Shown piece after piece: positions 46,885-57,953 of a stretch of DNA of 64,000 bases. Numbering within the stretch: the first letter of the stretch is position 1; each line of letters opens with the position of its first letter. A program made the position numbers and the translations under genes. The notes under the pieces were generated by a model. The model saw only the letters and a list, made by a program, of their open reading frames with translations, did no database searches and was not told the DNA's origin. Source of the DNA: Taxillus chinensis (Eukaryota > Streptophyta > Magnoliopsida > Santalales > Loranthaceae); assembly GCA_023512835.1 (NCBI GenBank), contig CM042088.1, positions 54,991,579 through 55,055,578 of the forward strand, in the 5' to 3' direction.

Positions 46885-49800
46885 CACCCCCTCAAATTAA
46901 AATTTATCATTCTAAGCATTTCTCTTAAATTTTTGAACGAAGCATTTGGTAATGCTTTCATGAATATATCAGCAACTTGCTCTTTCGTACTATAATACTC
47001 CAATTCGATCGTCTTTTGTTTCACATGATTTCTCAAAAAAATAGAACCGAGTTTCAATATGTTTACTCCTTCCATGCTGTATTGGATTTCTTGACAATTC
47101 AATTGCAGATTTATTGTCAACATGAATCACAATAGAACCTTTTTAGGGATGATCTAAGGATTCTAGCGAATTCCTCAACCAAATTACTTCACATGTTGTT
47201 GAAACAATTGCAACATACTCTGCTTCACATGAAGAGAGTGCAACAATCAACTGCTCCTTTGACATCCATGAGAATACTATGGATCCAAGATAGAAAACAT
47301 GTCCGGATGTACACTTTCTTTCATCTTGATCTCCACCCCAATCATTATCCGAGTATCCCACAAGATTTACAATTTCATCATACTTATAAAATAAGCCAAA
47401 ATCAAGTGTACCTTTGATATATCGTAGGATTCTCTTTGCTGCTTGCCAATGCGATTCCCTTGGTGTTTCCATGTACCGACTCACAAGACCCACATCATAT
47501 AATATATCTGGTCTTATTATTGTCAAGTATCTCAAGCTCCTAACAAGACTCTTGTTTAGAGTTGAGATAACGAATTTCCCAGTTCTTTCCTTGGACAACT
47601 TCAATCCTATCACAATCGGGGTACTTACAGCTTTGCAGTCTTTCATTTTGAACTTCTCTAAGATGTCTTACATATATTTCTTTTGGGAAATAAAAATCCC
47701 ATTTCCTTCTTGCTTGACTTCAATTCCGATATAATAAGACATTTGTCTATTGTTCGTCATCTCAAACTCCTTGAACATGGATTGTTTAAACTCTTCAAAC
47801 ATTTTCTCACTGCTCTTTATAAATAATAAGTCATCAACATAAAGACAAAATATCAAGCATTCACCTTTGTCAGTCTTCATATATATGAAGTGCTCATATG
47901 GACATTTAATAAATCCATTTTGCTGTAAGTAACCATTAATCCGAGCATTCCAAACTTGGGTGCTTGTTTGAGGCCGTACAAAGCCTTCTCAGTCTAAGTA
48001 CTTTATCTTCACTTCCTTCTTTAATAAAGCCCTCGGGCTACTCCACATATACTTCCTCCTCAAACACTTTATTTAGGAAAGCTTATTTAACATCTAATTG
48101 GTAAATCTTCCAACTATGATGAGCAGCAAGGGAGATCACCATCCTCACCGTATCTGTAACAGCCTAAGTCTCCCATAGCACAATATTATCCAGTTCAGCG
48201 CCCAAGTCCAATCTCCGGTTTTGTTCTTAGCAGTGCTACACAGGCACCTTAAAAGGTCTTGTGCTAGGAGAGGTCTCCACGCCCTCTTAAAAGGCACACT
48301 TTGTTCTCCTCCACAGCCGATGTGAGACTCATAAAGTTCTCAGATTCTACAATCAAACCCCCTTAGGAGGCCCACGTCCTTGTGGGACTATGACACACCG
48401 ATCCGGTTCCCAGCTCCGATACCATCTATAACAGCCTAAGTCCCTCGTAGCACGATATTGTCTGGTTCAGGGCCCAAGCTCAATCCCCGATTTTGTTCTT
48501 GGCAGTGCCACACAAGCACCCCAAAAGGCCTCGTGGCAGGAGAGGTCTCCACGCCCTCTTAAGAGGCACGCTTCGTTCTCCTCCCCAGTTGATGTGGGAC
48601 TTATAAAGTCCTTAGACTCTATAGTATCAAGTCGCGCCACAAGTGCAAAAACCTCTACATAATCAATACCAAATTTTTGCTTGTAGCCTTTAACTATTAG
48701 CCTTGCCTTGTATCGATCAATTCCTCCATCGGAAGTTCTTTTCATTCTATAAACCCACTTTATGCCTATTGCCTACTTCTCTGGTGGAAGGGTATATAAT
48801 TCCAAAGTATCATTCTTTTCAATAGAATGAATTTCTTCCTCCATTTTCGTTCTCCAATAATCTTCTTGAGTAACCTCTTCAAAATTAAAAGGCTCATAAT
48901 CTGCATATAGACAAAATAAATTTGTCTCTTCTCTTTCAGTCTGTTCATAAATCACATCAAGATTCCTCATCCTAATTGGAGTTACATTGAACCTTCCAAA
49001 TCTACCACTGGAACCTGATGTGCTAGATGCACCACTAGTTTTAGTTGTTTGGGTTGTAGGAGGTGTTGTTGCAGCAGTAGGTACAATAACTTGTGGCTAC
49101 GCTTATACCTCGATCAGTGTAATATCATCTTGTCCAATATCTCTTGCATTGAAATTGTAAGCTTACTCTTCAAAAAAATACTACATCTTTACTATACATC
49201 ACCCTTTTGTTGAGTGGATTGTAGAGTTTGTATATTTTTACCTCTTCACTATATCCAATAAAGATACATTTCTCACTTCTGTCATTTAGCTTCCTCTTTC
49301 TTGCTTTAGGCACTTAGGCATAAGCAACACATCCAAATATCCGTAGTTGTGACACATATAGCTTGACTCTACTCTATGTTGCTTGAGGGTCATTTGATGA
49401 ACACTCCGTGTGGGGCATTGGTTCAACAGATACACAGCACATGCTATAGCCTCTCCCCAGAATTGTCTTGGCAATCCCTTCTTCTTTAACATGGATCTCA
49501 TCATATCAAGTATAGTGCAGTTCTTCTTCTCCACGGCTCCGTTTTATTGTGGGGTATAAGCCGCAGTAAGCTAGTGCTTAATCCCACTTGTCCTGCAAAA
49601 CTCCTAAAAAGAATTTAAGGTGTACTCACCTCCTCGATCAGATCTTACAAAAATAAGTTTCCTATTACTTTCAACCTCAACACGTGTTTTGAACTCCTTA
49701 AACACTATTAAGGTTGCTGACTTTTCTTTTAGGAAATATATTCATGTTTTTCTGCTAAAATCATCCATGAATGTAATAAAATACTTATTACCTCCATATG

Positions 49801-49900
49801 TGACCGAGTCAAGAGACCCACAAATATCTATATGTACTAGTATGCATAAGGTCAATTTGATGACAAAATGAATGATGCCTCTAATAAGGTAGGTTGAAAA
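46885..49900 (-). pseudogene. Ty1/copia pol (integrase, RT, RNase H), interrupted by a TRIM
   Basis: Minus-strand order: integrase at about 49880 (HIDICGSLDSVTYGGNKYFI, FITFMDDFSRKT, then KLIFVRSDRGGEYTLNSF, AAYTPQ and the KKGLPRQFWGEAIACAVYLL region). Then NDTLELYTLPPEK, YKARLIVKGYKQKFGIDYVE and ARLDTI at 48629. After the 469-bp TRIM the RT resumes with VRMVISLAAHHSWKIYQLDV, then CLIFCLYVDDLLFI (active site YVDD), RPDILYDVGLVSRYM and ALSSCEAEYVAIV of RNase H. It ends at KTIELEYYSTKEQVADIF and FNLRGCVE next to the LTR. Gag, protease and 5' LTR are missing: the reading stops near 49900 against CACTA sequence. Many stops. Confidence 0.88.
48155..48623 (-). mobile_element. Complete TRIM (terminal-repeat retrotransposon in miniature)
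   Basis: Two 197-bp direct repeats, 48155..48351 (TGTAACAGCC...TCTACA) and 48427..48623 (TATAACAGCC...TCTATA), surround a 75-bp interior. The interior ends with CTCCGATACCAT, the complement of a tRNA-Met primer-binding site, beside the right repeat, and begins with CAAACCCCCTTAGG, the complement of a polypurine tract, beside the left one, so the element is minus-strand. GTATC flanks both sides (48150..48154, 48624..48628). It sits inside the copia RT between ARLDT and RMVISLAA. Confidence 0.9.
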
Positions 49901-49914
49901 GAATACTTCTTTTT

Positions 49915-51409
49915 TTCCATGGATAAGTAGGATTGCCTTCAGTTTGCACTAACACATCATCCCTAGATAACATCATAGGGGCTAACTCATATTCTTCAAT
50001 TCCGTCAAATGAATTTTTTCTCTTCAAAACACATTATTAACATCCAAAAACCGCCGATGACCCACGTAATAGTATTTCCCACCATTTTGAAGTCACATAT
50101 ATTTTGTGTCATGATTACAAGAAGGGCATGCAATGACACATTTAGTATTTCAGCCTGACAAATCACCGTATGCAAGAAAATCATTAATTGTCCATATTAA
50201 TGCTGCATGCAATTGAAACACTTGTTTAGTGCAGGAGTCATAGGTCTCAATACCACTATCCCATAATTCCTTTAACTCCTTCACTAAAGATTGTAGAAAT
50301 ACATCCAGATTTATTGTAGGAGAGCTTAGGCTAGGAATAAAGAGGGATAAGATCATTGATGACCGTTTCATACATATCCAAGAAGGGAGATTATATGGAA
50401 CAAAGATTACAGACCAAATACTATAAGTACTGCTCAAATTTTTGAAAGGATTAAATCCATCAGAAGCCAACCCAAGTCTAATATTGCGAGGATCCAAAGA
50501 AAAATATTTAAATTGATTATCAAATTCTTGCCATGCAGGTGAATCTGCTAGGTGCCTTAATATGCCATCATTAGTCCGATTTTCAGCATGCCACACCATT
50601 GGAGAAGCTATTTTTGAAGACAAGAATAATCTTTATAATCGTTGCATTAAAGGAAACCATCATAATACCTTTATTGCTATTTTTTTTCTCATTGTCCTCT
50701 TGAATCCACCTAAATGCACCACAAGTTGAGCACACTTCATCAGTAGCAGTCTTTTCCCAAAATAACTTGCAATTATTTGAGCAAGCATGAATTTTTCATA
50801 CCCAAGACTTAAGTCTTTGATAATCCTTTTTCCTTCATAAAAGTCTTTAGGCAATTTAGCATTTTCAGGAAGTATCTATTTAAGGAAATTCAATAACTAA
50901 TCCATTGAATTATTGCTCCATTCATGTAAACATTTCAAATGATTCAAATGAACGACTGTCTCTAGTTTAGTTAACTTGCATCCTTCGTACAAAGGTTCTT
51001 GCAAATCTCTCACTTGCCTGAAAAACTTGTTCGTATTTTCATTTAACTGTTATATTGATTGTTTCTTGTTTTGAGTAACTCCATCCATTTGGAACACATC
51101 ATGTAACAGTAAATCTAAACCCATATGATCCTCAAAATGATTACGGGTATTCAAATCTTCTAGGCTAGTCTCAATAGGAAAAGACTCACCATGATGATAC
51201 CAATAATCATAACATGGACTGAAACCATACACAATCACATGGTCATGTTCCTCAGTTATACTAAGAAAAAATGAGTTTACGCAATTTACACAAGGACAAA
51301 AGAGCATCCCAGCAATGCGTGAATGTTGTGAAGCAAACTCTAAAACATTATACACTCCTTGATGATACTCAGAACTTAATCTAGGCTTTTGCATCCAACT
51401 CTTATCCAT
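49915..51409 (-). pseudogene. CACTA TNP2-like transposase
   Basis: The likely start ATG at 51409 gives MDKSWMQKPRLSSEYHQGVY, then GMLFCPCVNCVN (transposase-associated zinc domain) and YGFSPCYDYWYHHGES. Further on, GKRIIKDLSLGYEK at about 50820 is followed, in a shifted frame, by NNCKLFWEKTATDEVCSTCG. Next come SSKIASPMVWHAENR, DPRNIRLGLASDGFNPF, LVKELKELWDSGIETYD and ALIWTINDFLAYGDLSG, all TNP2 landmarks. Then CPSCNHDTKYM and GHRRFLDVNNV. At least four frame breaks or stops make it non-functional. Confidence 0.85.
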
Positions 51410-52347
51410 AGTTTGTCTTCCTGTGCTCAAATGACATCTAAATGTGTTATTAATGTAGGAGAACTTTATTATTAACTGTTGCAGTGCATTTGGGTGCATA
51501 TATAGGTGCTACTCATGAAGCAATTAGCACTCTAAAATTAAAACCGACTAAACAAAAAAAAACGCAGACAAGAAACAAATTAAAACAAACAATATCCCCA
51601 AATAACCAACCAAACAACAAATAAATCAAACAACCATGTCATCAAATCAATACCCAGCAACGCAACAACAATCAATCCTACGCTTCAATACCCAACATCC
51701 AACAGAATTAACAACCAAACCACATGAAAAAAATTAAACAAAAAATCATGTAAACCCTAACTTTACGTCAACATAAATTTCATTCCAAGTCATTGAATCT
51801 TAGGGGAAAAGAGATTGCGTTCGGTCTCACCTTTGAAGGAATGAACGACTACTTCACTGGACTCGAATTCGTCGCGGGAGATTACGCAGCAAAGGGATTC
51901 CATAGTAGAGGCTTCGATTACGTAGCAGGAGGAATGACTTTGACTGACGTCTGGGTGAAGGAGATGCAACGGACGATGGATCGGACGGCGAGCGAGAGGA
52001 AGCAAGACGACTAGCTAGGGATTACTATGCGAGACTTTACGAGGGAGGTAACGCAATAGAAAGATATTGACGCGTAATAATAACTTTATTAATTTAATGG
52101 AACCGACATTTAGAATAATGCTAATAAAAATTAACTGGTGGGCGGTGTTTTCACATAACGTCAATACACAATTGATAGGGGTGGCATTTTCAAAGATGCT
52201 GCCATTTTTATAACATGTTGTGGCGTAGTTTTGAAGAAACGCCACAAAATGTTTTATTTGTGTAGCGTTTCATGAAACGCCGCCTATGTATATTTGTAGC
52301 GGCAACTTTAGAAAATGCCGCCAATAAAACGCTCCCTAAGTGTATAA
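51410..52347 (-). other. 5' non-coding region of the CACTA element
   Basis: Contains a purine/pyrimidine-biased stretch (51530..51760), a minus-strand upstream leader and the GC-richer patch 51790..52010, then the sub-terminal repeats. On the plus strand, 51793..52014 is open for 73 codons without a recognised product. Confidence 0.5.
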
Positions 52348-52401
52348 TTCTTGTAGTGTCTCCAATCGAGTTAAGGTCTAGTCCCACCTCGCCGATACTT
52401 T

Positions 52402-52852
52402 TGTTGCAAGTGCAAATTAAAATCCAGAAGAAAAGGTTTGGTATAAGATCTTGCTTGATCCGGTATAAGATGTTCCGGTATAATAGCCTACACAAGATTT
52501 GTTGACTTAAAACATTTATTGTCATTGGAAAGTGTTGTTGTCCCTTTCATGATTATCTTCAATATTTATTATCATTAGAAAGTGTTGTTGTCTCCCTCCT
52601 TGGAAAATATTCGTAGATTGCAATTATTATTGTTTTTCTTAAAAAATGTTATTGTCTTCTCATTTATTAACATTTATTATTCCATTTTTTGTTCTATAAT
52701 TAAAGCTTTGAATTTGTCCTTTGAATGTAAGCTATATATAGATATAGTAATTCTAATAATAATACATGAGATTGGAAAACTATTTTTAAGTGTTGTGAAT
52801 ATCTCCCAAGTCCCAACCCTTTTGTGTGTTTTATTTGGTTTGAAAACCAACA
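52402..52852 (+). repeat. 5' LTR of plus-strand copia element
   Basis: TGTTGCAAGTGCAAATTAAA...GAAAACCAACA, 451 bp, followed by ATTGGTATCAGAAC (primer-binding site at 52854..52865). It is the same family as the LTR at 46339..46884, in opposite orientation and about 95 bp shorter. Confidence 0.85.
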
Positions 52853-52886
52853 ATTGGTATCAGAACTTAATTCAATCCCTTGAGAT

Positions 52887-53300
52887 ATGACGTCCAACAT
52901 GGCACAATTAAAGATTCTGCAATTGAAGAAGAAGAATTATGGGAAATGGTGTGTCCAATTTAGAGTATTATTTGGATCACAAGATATATGGGACATTGTT
53001 AATGATGGATATGTTGAACCAACAACAGAGGAAGAAGTCACCTACACTACGGAGCAGAAGGCCACACTCAAAGAGCAAAGGAAGAAGGATAAGAAGACAT
53101 TATACTTTCATCAAGGATTTGATGATTCGACGTTTGAGAAGGTTACAGACGCGTCGACTAGCAAATAGGAAAGGGACAATTTGAGCAAAGTGTTCCAAGG
53201 AAATGATCGAGTGAAGAGAATTTGCCTTTAATCCTAGAGGGCTAAATTCGAAGTGGCTAAGATGAAGGAGGACGAGAATGTCTCTGACTACCATTTTCAG
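52887..53300 (+). pseudogene. Ty1/copia gag, 5' segment (before the Tekay insertion)
   Basis: The ATG at 52887, 35 bp after the LTR, begins MTSNMAQLKILQLKKKNYGK, then WCVQFRVLFGSQDIWDIVND, WDIVNDGYVEPTTEEE and TLYFHQGFDDSTFEK. A TAG at 53166 and another stop follow. The frame continues AKFEVAKMKEDENVSDYHFQ into the element boundary. The sequence resumes at 63594. Confidence 0.85.
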
Positions 53301-53583
53301 TGTAAAGACTCATATTTGGGTAGTTTTGAGAGATAGTCATTCTATGGGAATGTAACTATCTGGACGGTAGTGTAGCCGTCGATGTGAGCATTTTGACTGT
53401 ACTTAGGCCCGATTTTGAGTCGGGGCCCCATTTGACCCGATTATTGACTTTTCGGGGTTTATTGGTTGACTTTGTGTTTGGGCGGTCTTTTGGGTGTAAT
53501 AATATCTGAACAGTGTTGTGCTCATCATTTTGAGCGTTTTGACAGTAATTTGACTCAATTTGGAGTTCGTGACCTCGGGAGGT

Positions 53584-53650
53584 CAATTATTGCGTTCGGG
53601 TCAATTATTGCTGGGAGGCCAATTATTGGCAACAGTATATATATAATTAA
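53584..53650 (+). promoter_or_regulatory. Candidate LTR promoter of the Tekay-type element
   Basis: CAATTATTG repeats at 53584..53592, 53602..53610 and 53620..53628 precede a TATATATATAATTAA stretch, followed within 70 bp by a fourth CAATTATTG and an (AG)n run. The layout resembles upstream elements plus a TATA box. The same arrangement is in the 3' LTR (61500..61570). Confidence 0.5.
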
Positions 53651-54200
53651 GAACTGCCTTATCTCTTTAATTGCCAATTATTGGTACGTGCATGTTTGAG
53701 CAAGAGAGAGAGAGAGAGAAGGTGAAGAGCATGAAGAGCTTTCTTGGCGATTTTGGGGCGATTGGAGCTCGTGGATCGCAATAAACCTTTCCAGGTAGGT
53801 GTCCTTAACTGTCTTATTTCGATCCTATCCTTGAATATGTGATCTGTGGCTATATGAGTGTGTATTTTATGAGGGTTGAGAAGTCAACCATGGAGGTCTA
53901 GATTTAGATCTAGATGAATATATGATTTGTGTGTATTTCTGCTATTATCGTGCGAATTAGAGGCGTTTAGGACGTGTTTTCAGGTAAATATTGCAGTTTA
54001 TTGCGTAAAACATGTGTTTATGAGTGTCTGGGGGTCACTGGGTTGCTTCTAGACGAAGAACAGGCTAAAAACGATGATAAACAGTACCCTGGGCGAACTG
54101 CAGGGTCGCAGCCTTGTAGTCGCAGACTATGGAGTCAGCACGTGGAGTCAGCACTTGTAGTCGAACTATGGAGTCGCAGAATGTGGAGTCAGCAGCCTTC

Positions 54201-54410
54201 GTAGTCCGGATCGAATCTGGAGGAGTTAGTCCGGATCGTAGTCCGGAGGAGTTAGTCCGGATCGTAGTCCGGAGTAGTTAGTCCGGATCAGTAGTCCGGA
54301 GGAGTTAGTCCGGATCAGTAGTCCGGAGTAGTTAGTCCGGATCAGTAGTCCGGAGGAGTTAGTCCGGATCAGTAGTCCGGAGGAATAGTCCGGATCAGTA
54401 GCATCAGTCC
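54201..54410. repeat. AGTCCGGATC minisatellite in 5' LTR
   Basis: About eight units of 26-27 bp built from GTAGTCCGGAGGAGTT and AGTCCGGATC. Less regular GGAGTCAGCA repeats precede it and GCATCA repeats follow it. Confidence 0.9.
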
Positions 54411-55693
54411 GTAGCATTAGTCCGCAGCATCAAATCCGTAGCATCAAATCCGCAGCAGTGATCCACAGCAGTGCAACTGCACTGCACTGGACATTTACAT
54501 TGTAAACCATTATGCCTCTCCAAATTTAAGTATTATACTTAAGTTGCAATGTAAATAACGAAATACCCCCATTTGGATTCAAAGAAAAATACTAGAAAAA
54601 TTAATTCCCACTCTTTCAAAATGTGAAAATTGGGATTTAATGTAAAATCTCGGAAAAACCCAAAAGTTCGTAGTGGTGAATTTTTGGAAAGTGGGGTTAG
54701 ACATCTCAGAAAAATCCCCAAAAATCAGATTATCTTATTTATGATATGGGAACCCAATGCCGAGACTTTTAATTTCAAGAAAATAGCTGCTATGGGTACT
54801 TCCTTCATAAATCAAGGATTGAGGTTTTACTTGTGAAGACTGGCTACAGTTCCAAGGGAAATGTTGAGAATGACATGCCATACTAATGTTAGTATGTTGG
54901 TGTGAGGTATTGGGGCATGGACTCCGTGACTTATTTGGGTTCTCACCGTGATGCACCGATGGTGCTATGTGGTTGACGTGGCAGGCATATGCACCGATGG
55001 CAGGCCTGTGTGGCGATTGTGGCCTGGCATATTGCGCTATGGACAGGCTAAGGCCTGAGTTGAGCCGTTGAGCTCGTGGAGCTAGAGCTAAGTGCCCTGA
55101 GCTGGGATCCCATAGAGGATCGTGGACAAGTTGTCCTGTTTAGGCGAGGGCCGGGTCCTGATGTTTGTTTGCAAGCCGAGTCCCGATGATTGTGCACACT
55201 ACACGGTGCACGAGTACACGAGCATGTAGTATAGACTTGTATGTCTGCATGATGTGGAGTGTTGGGGTCACCTACTGAGCTTGTCGCTCACCCCTACTTG
55301 TTGTTTACCTTTTTCAGGTGTGACCCGAGACTAGTGGAGGACTTTCTTCCAGGAGGACGTGCCCACTACTCTGATGTATGATACAGTACTGTATTCTGTA
55401 TTGTGTATTGTCTTATGTTTGTATCCCGGACATGAGTCCGTGGACAGTTATATTTGCATACTGTTTATGATGTGATGTCTGTATGAATGTTTAACTTATT
55501 GTATGCATGATGATGTATGGGAAAGTATAGGATTACCCTTGATGTATGACTATACAGGGTTGCATATTTGAGACAGCACCCGCGGTGTAGTCTCTATTGG
55601 TGCTAGTCACCAACCCCTTGACCTTTCGGGTGCGGGCAAGGGGAAGTCATGTTCCTAGTTCCGGGTTCCCTGGAATTTGGGGGCGTGACAAGT

Positions 55694-55705
55694 TGGTATC
55701 AAAGC
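55694..55705 (+). other. Primer-binding site of the Tekay-type element
   Basis: TGGTATCAAAGC, tRNA-Met type, three bases after the 5' LTR. Confidence 0.88.
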
Positions 55706-55974
55706 ATGGTCTAGTGGACCTAGGTTAGTGAGGGGTGGTTAATTGATTCCATGTGACTTGGAAAACTGTAGGGAGGGCGCCTGATCAACGCAGTCCTTAC
55801 ATGTGTTCTAGGTTATTGTGGTGTTAGTTAGCCCATCCTAGGAGCATACATGAGGATGGGGTGCATTGCTAGGGGTATGATTGTGTGCATATAGGGCACT
55901 AGATTGTCTTTGTGTGTGATATGATTGCATTTGGTGCCAGGATGGCACGTGGCCGTGAGAGCCAGGACTTGATT

Positions 55975-56095
55975 GTGGTGTACCCTGAGGGGTGACACGA
56001 TGCTATATGCATGGTTGTGGACCTACGGGTCATGTGGTGTACCCTGAGGGGTGACACGATGCTATATGCATGGTATGGACCTACGGGTCGTGTGG
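55975..56095 (+). repeat. 60-bp tandem duplication in the Tekay leader
   Basis: Two near-identical units, each with GTACCCTGAGGGGTGACACG, CTATATGCATGGT and GGACCTACGGGTC, in the untranslated leader before gag. Confidence 0.9.
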
Positions 56096-56188
56096 TGAGA
56101 ACCTACAAGTCGGTTGTGCCTTTGATGGTCGTTTTGTCTTGCAGTGCTAGTATTGATTGTTTGATTGTTTGTTGTTGTGGCCAGTGTG

Positions 56189-57953
56189 ATGGCACCACCG
56201 AGGAGGGTTGTCCGAGGCCAGGGTCTGGCAGAGGAGCCCACGATAGAGTCGGGGCACCAGGGGCAGCAGAGCCCGCAGCAGAAGTCATCAGCTCCCGTTG
56301 TGGGACCTGATTTGACGCAGTGTTGATTCGGTTGCGGGAGACCATGTAGGGTATGCAGGGCTCAATGAGGGATATGGCTAGAGAGGTGGATGAGCCGAAG
56401 AGGCAACGGCGGCCTCGGCGGCCACCACGGCCTCGGCAGAAGAGGCGAGGGTGGTGCAGGATATGCACCAGCAGGAGGTCGTGATAGAGCCAGCACGACG
56501 AGGAGTGGATTGGGCTGCATAGTTTTTGAAATATACACCCAGGACTTTTGAGGATGGTTCACGGCTTGAGGTAGCCGAGGACTGGATTAGATGGACAGAG
56601 GATATCTTTGAGATGATTGGGGTGCCAGATGAGGAGCGGGTGCGAGTGGCGACGCACTATTTATTGGGGATCCCACGCAGGTGGTGGGAATCCACTAGAG
56701 CTGTCCATGGCAGTCAGATGAGCTGGAGAGAGTTTGTTGAGCGCTTCTTTGGGGAATATTTTCCCAGCTCGTTGCAGTATGCTCGACGTAGAGAGTATTA
56801 TGAGCTTGTGCAGGGTAGCATGACTGTGGGGGAGTATGTGCAAGCCTTCACAGATTTAGGGCGGTTTGCTCTTGAGGCTTGGGAAAAGGAAGGTCGGAAG
56901 ACGCAGAACTTCATTCAGGGCTTGAGACCATCTCTGAAAAGACAGCTGGAACCGATGCAATTGACCAGCTACCGGGAGGCGGTCGACAAGGCGCTCATTA
57001 TTGAGCGAGGTCAGGATCAGGCAAGAGCCCAGAGGCCGGGCGGTTCGGCAGGTTCAGGCAAGAAGAGACAGAGTGGGGAGAGCAGTGCTCCTCAGCCTGA
57101 GAGGAGGCAGGTGCAGAGGGTTTCCAGCCAGGCGGTGGGACCCCGTGAGAGTTCATCCAGCAGGAGGCCAGGTACCTGTTGGAGTTGTGGTTTGACCGGG
57201 CATGTCTCGAGAGACTGCCCAAGGAAAAAGATGACCTGTTTCCGATGCGGGAAAGTAGGGCATGGAGCTAGGGAATGTGTTACCCTTAGCTCGACCAGCA
57301 GTGTAGGCCCTCGTCCGAGAGAGCAGGGACAGAGGAGTGGGGCTCCGTCTCAGAGGTTAGTGCCGCCGGCACAGAGCACGCAGATGCGACCTGCAGTGCA
57401 GCAGCCTCAGCGGGAGGCACAGGGTCATGTTGATCAACGGGACAAGGCCCCAATGGGCCAGGCTAGTGGCAGTGGGCCACGAGGGAGGACGTTTGCCCTT
57501 ACCGGCAGAGAAGCAGAGGTTTCACCAGTGGACGAGGCAGGAGCAGGACCTTCAGTGGTGAGAGGTACCATTATCATTTCTCATACTATCTGCTCAGTTT
57601 TGATTGATACTGGTGCTACCCATTCTTTTATTTCGTATGCTACGGTGATTGGGTTAGAGTTAGACCAGGAGACAGTTAGTCAGTCTCTGATGGTTGCTTC
57701 ACCTTTGGGTGGACTTGTGATACTTGAGAGTATCCGCCGTGCTTGTCAGGTAACACTTGGGGGTGTTAACCTGTTGTGTGATTTGTATATCATGGAGTTA
57801 GATGATTTTGATGTTATCCTGGGTATGGATTGGTTGGTCTCCATGGAGGCCAAGATTGATTGTTTTCGACGGCGTGTGATGTTCCTCACACCAGAGGGCA
57901 CGCTGTCTTTGTGGGTGAGTGGACCGAGGAGGCATGCAAGTTGGGACCTTTGA
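56189..57953 (+). pseudogene. Tekay gag and protease
   Basis: A likely start at 56189 reads MAPPRRVVRGQGLAEEPTIE, then a frameshift and stops before the main open frame beginning FLKYTPRTFEDGS (a TAG sits just before F). Capsid landmarks: WIRWTEDIFEMIGVPDEERV, ESTRAVHGSQMSWREFVERF, FGEYFPSSLQYARRREY, FIQGLRPSLKRQLEPMQL. Two CCHC knuckles: CWSCGLTGHVSRDC and CFRCGKVGHGAREC. The basic/proline-rich linker leads to protease SVLIDTGATHSFISYAT near 57600 and YIMELDDFDVILGMDWL. The frame breaks shortly after 57900, before RT. Particle assembly and polyprotein cleavage are the family roles. Confidence 0.92.

Larger units (their letters stand above)
49901..52358 (-). mobile_element. CACTA (En/Spm) transposon, one end preserved
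   Basis: The right end at 52358 reads CACTACAAGAATTATACAC on the minus strand, the canonical CACTA terminus. Inside it are short repeats around AACGCC and GGCGGC (52160..52330), as expected for sub-terminal repeats. A TNP2-like transposase follows. The opposite CACTA end was not found; the element borders copia integrase near 49900, so its 3' end is probably deleted. Confidence 0.8.
53301..55690 (+). repeat. 5' LTR of the Tekay-type element
   Basis: 2390 bp. It contains four CAATTATTG motifs (53584, 53602, 53620, 53675), a TATA-like GTATATATATAATTAA at 53635, a short (AG)n run (53703..53720), the AGTCCGGATC minisatellite (54201..54400), and a conserved CTACTGAGC..GTCGCTCACCCCT block near 55275 also found in the LARD LTR. 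Confidence 0.93.

Noticed and set aside
51793..52014. 73-codon plus-strand ORF next to the CACTA end
   Set aside because: Lies in the element's non-coding 5' region opposite the transposase, with no recognisable domain and no splice context.
54201..54410. CRISPR-like regular repeats
   Set aside because: Units are directly adjacent with no unique spacers, lie inside plant LTRs and recur in the sister LTR. This is a minisatellite.
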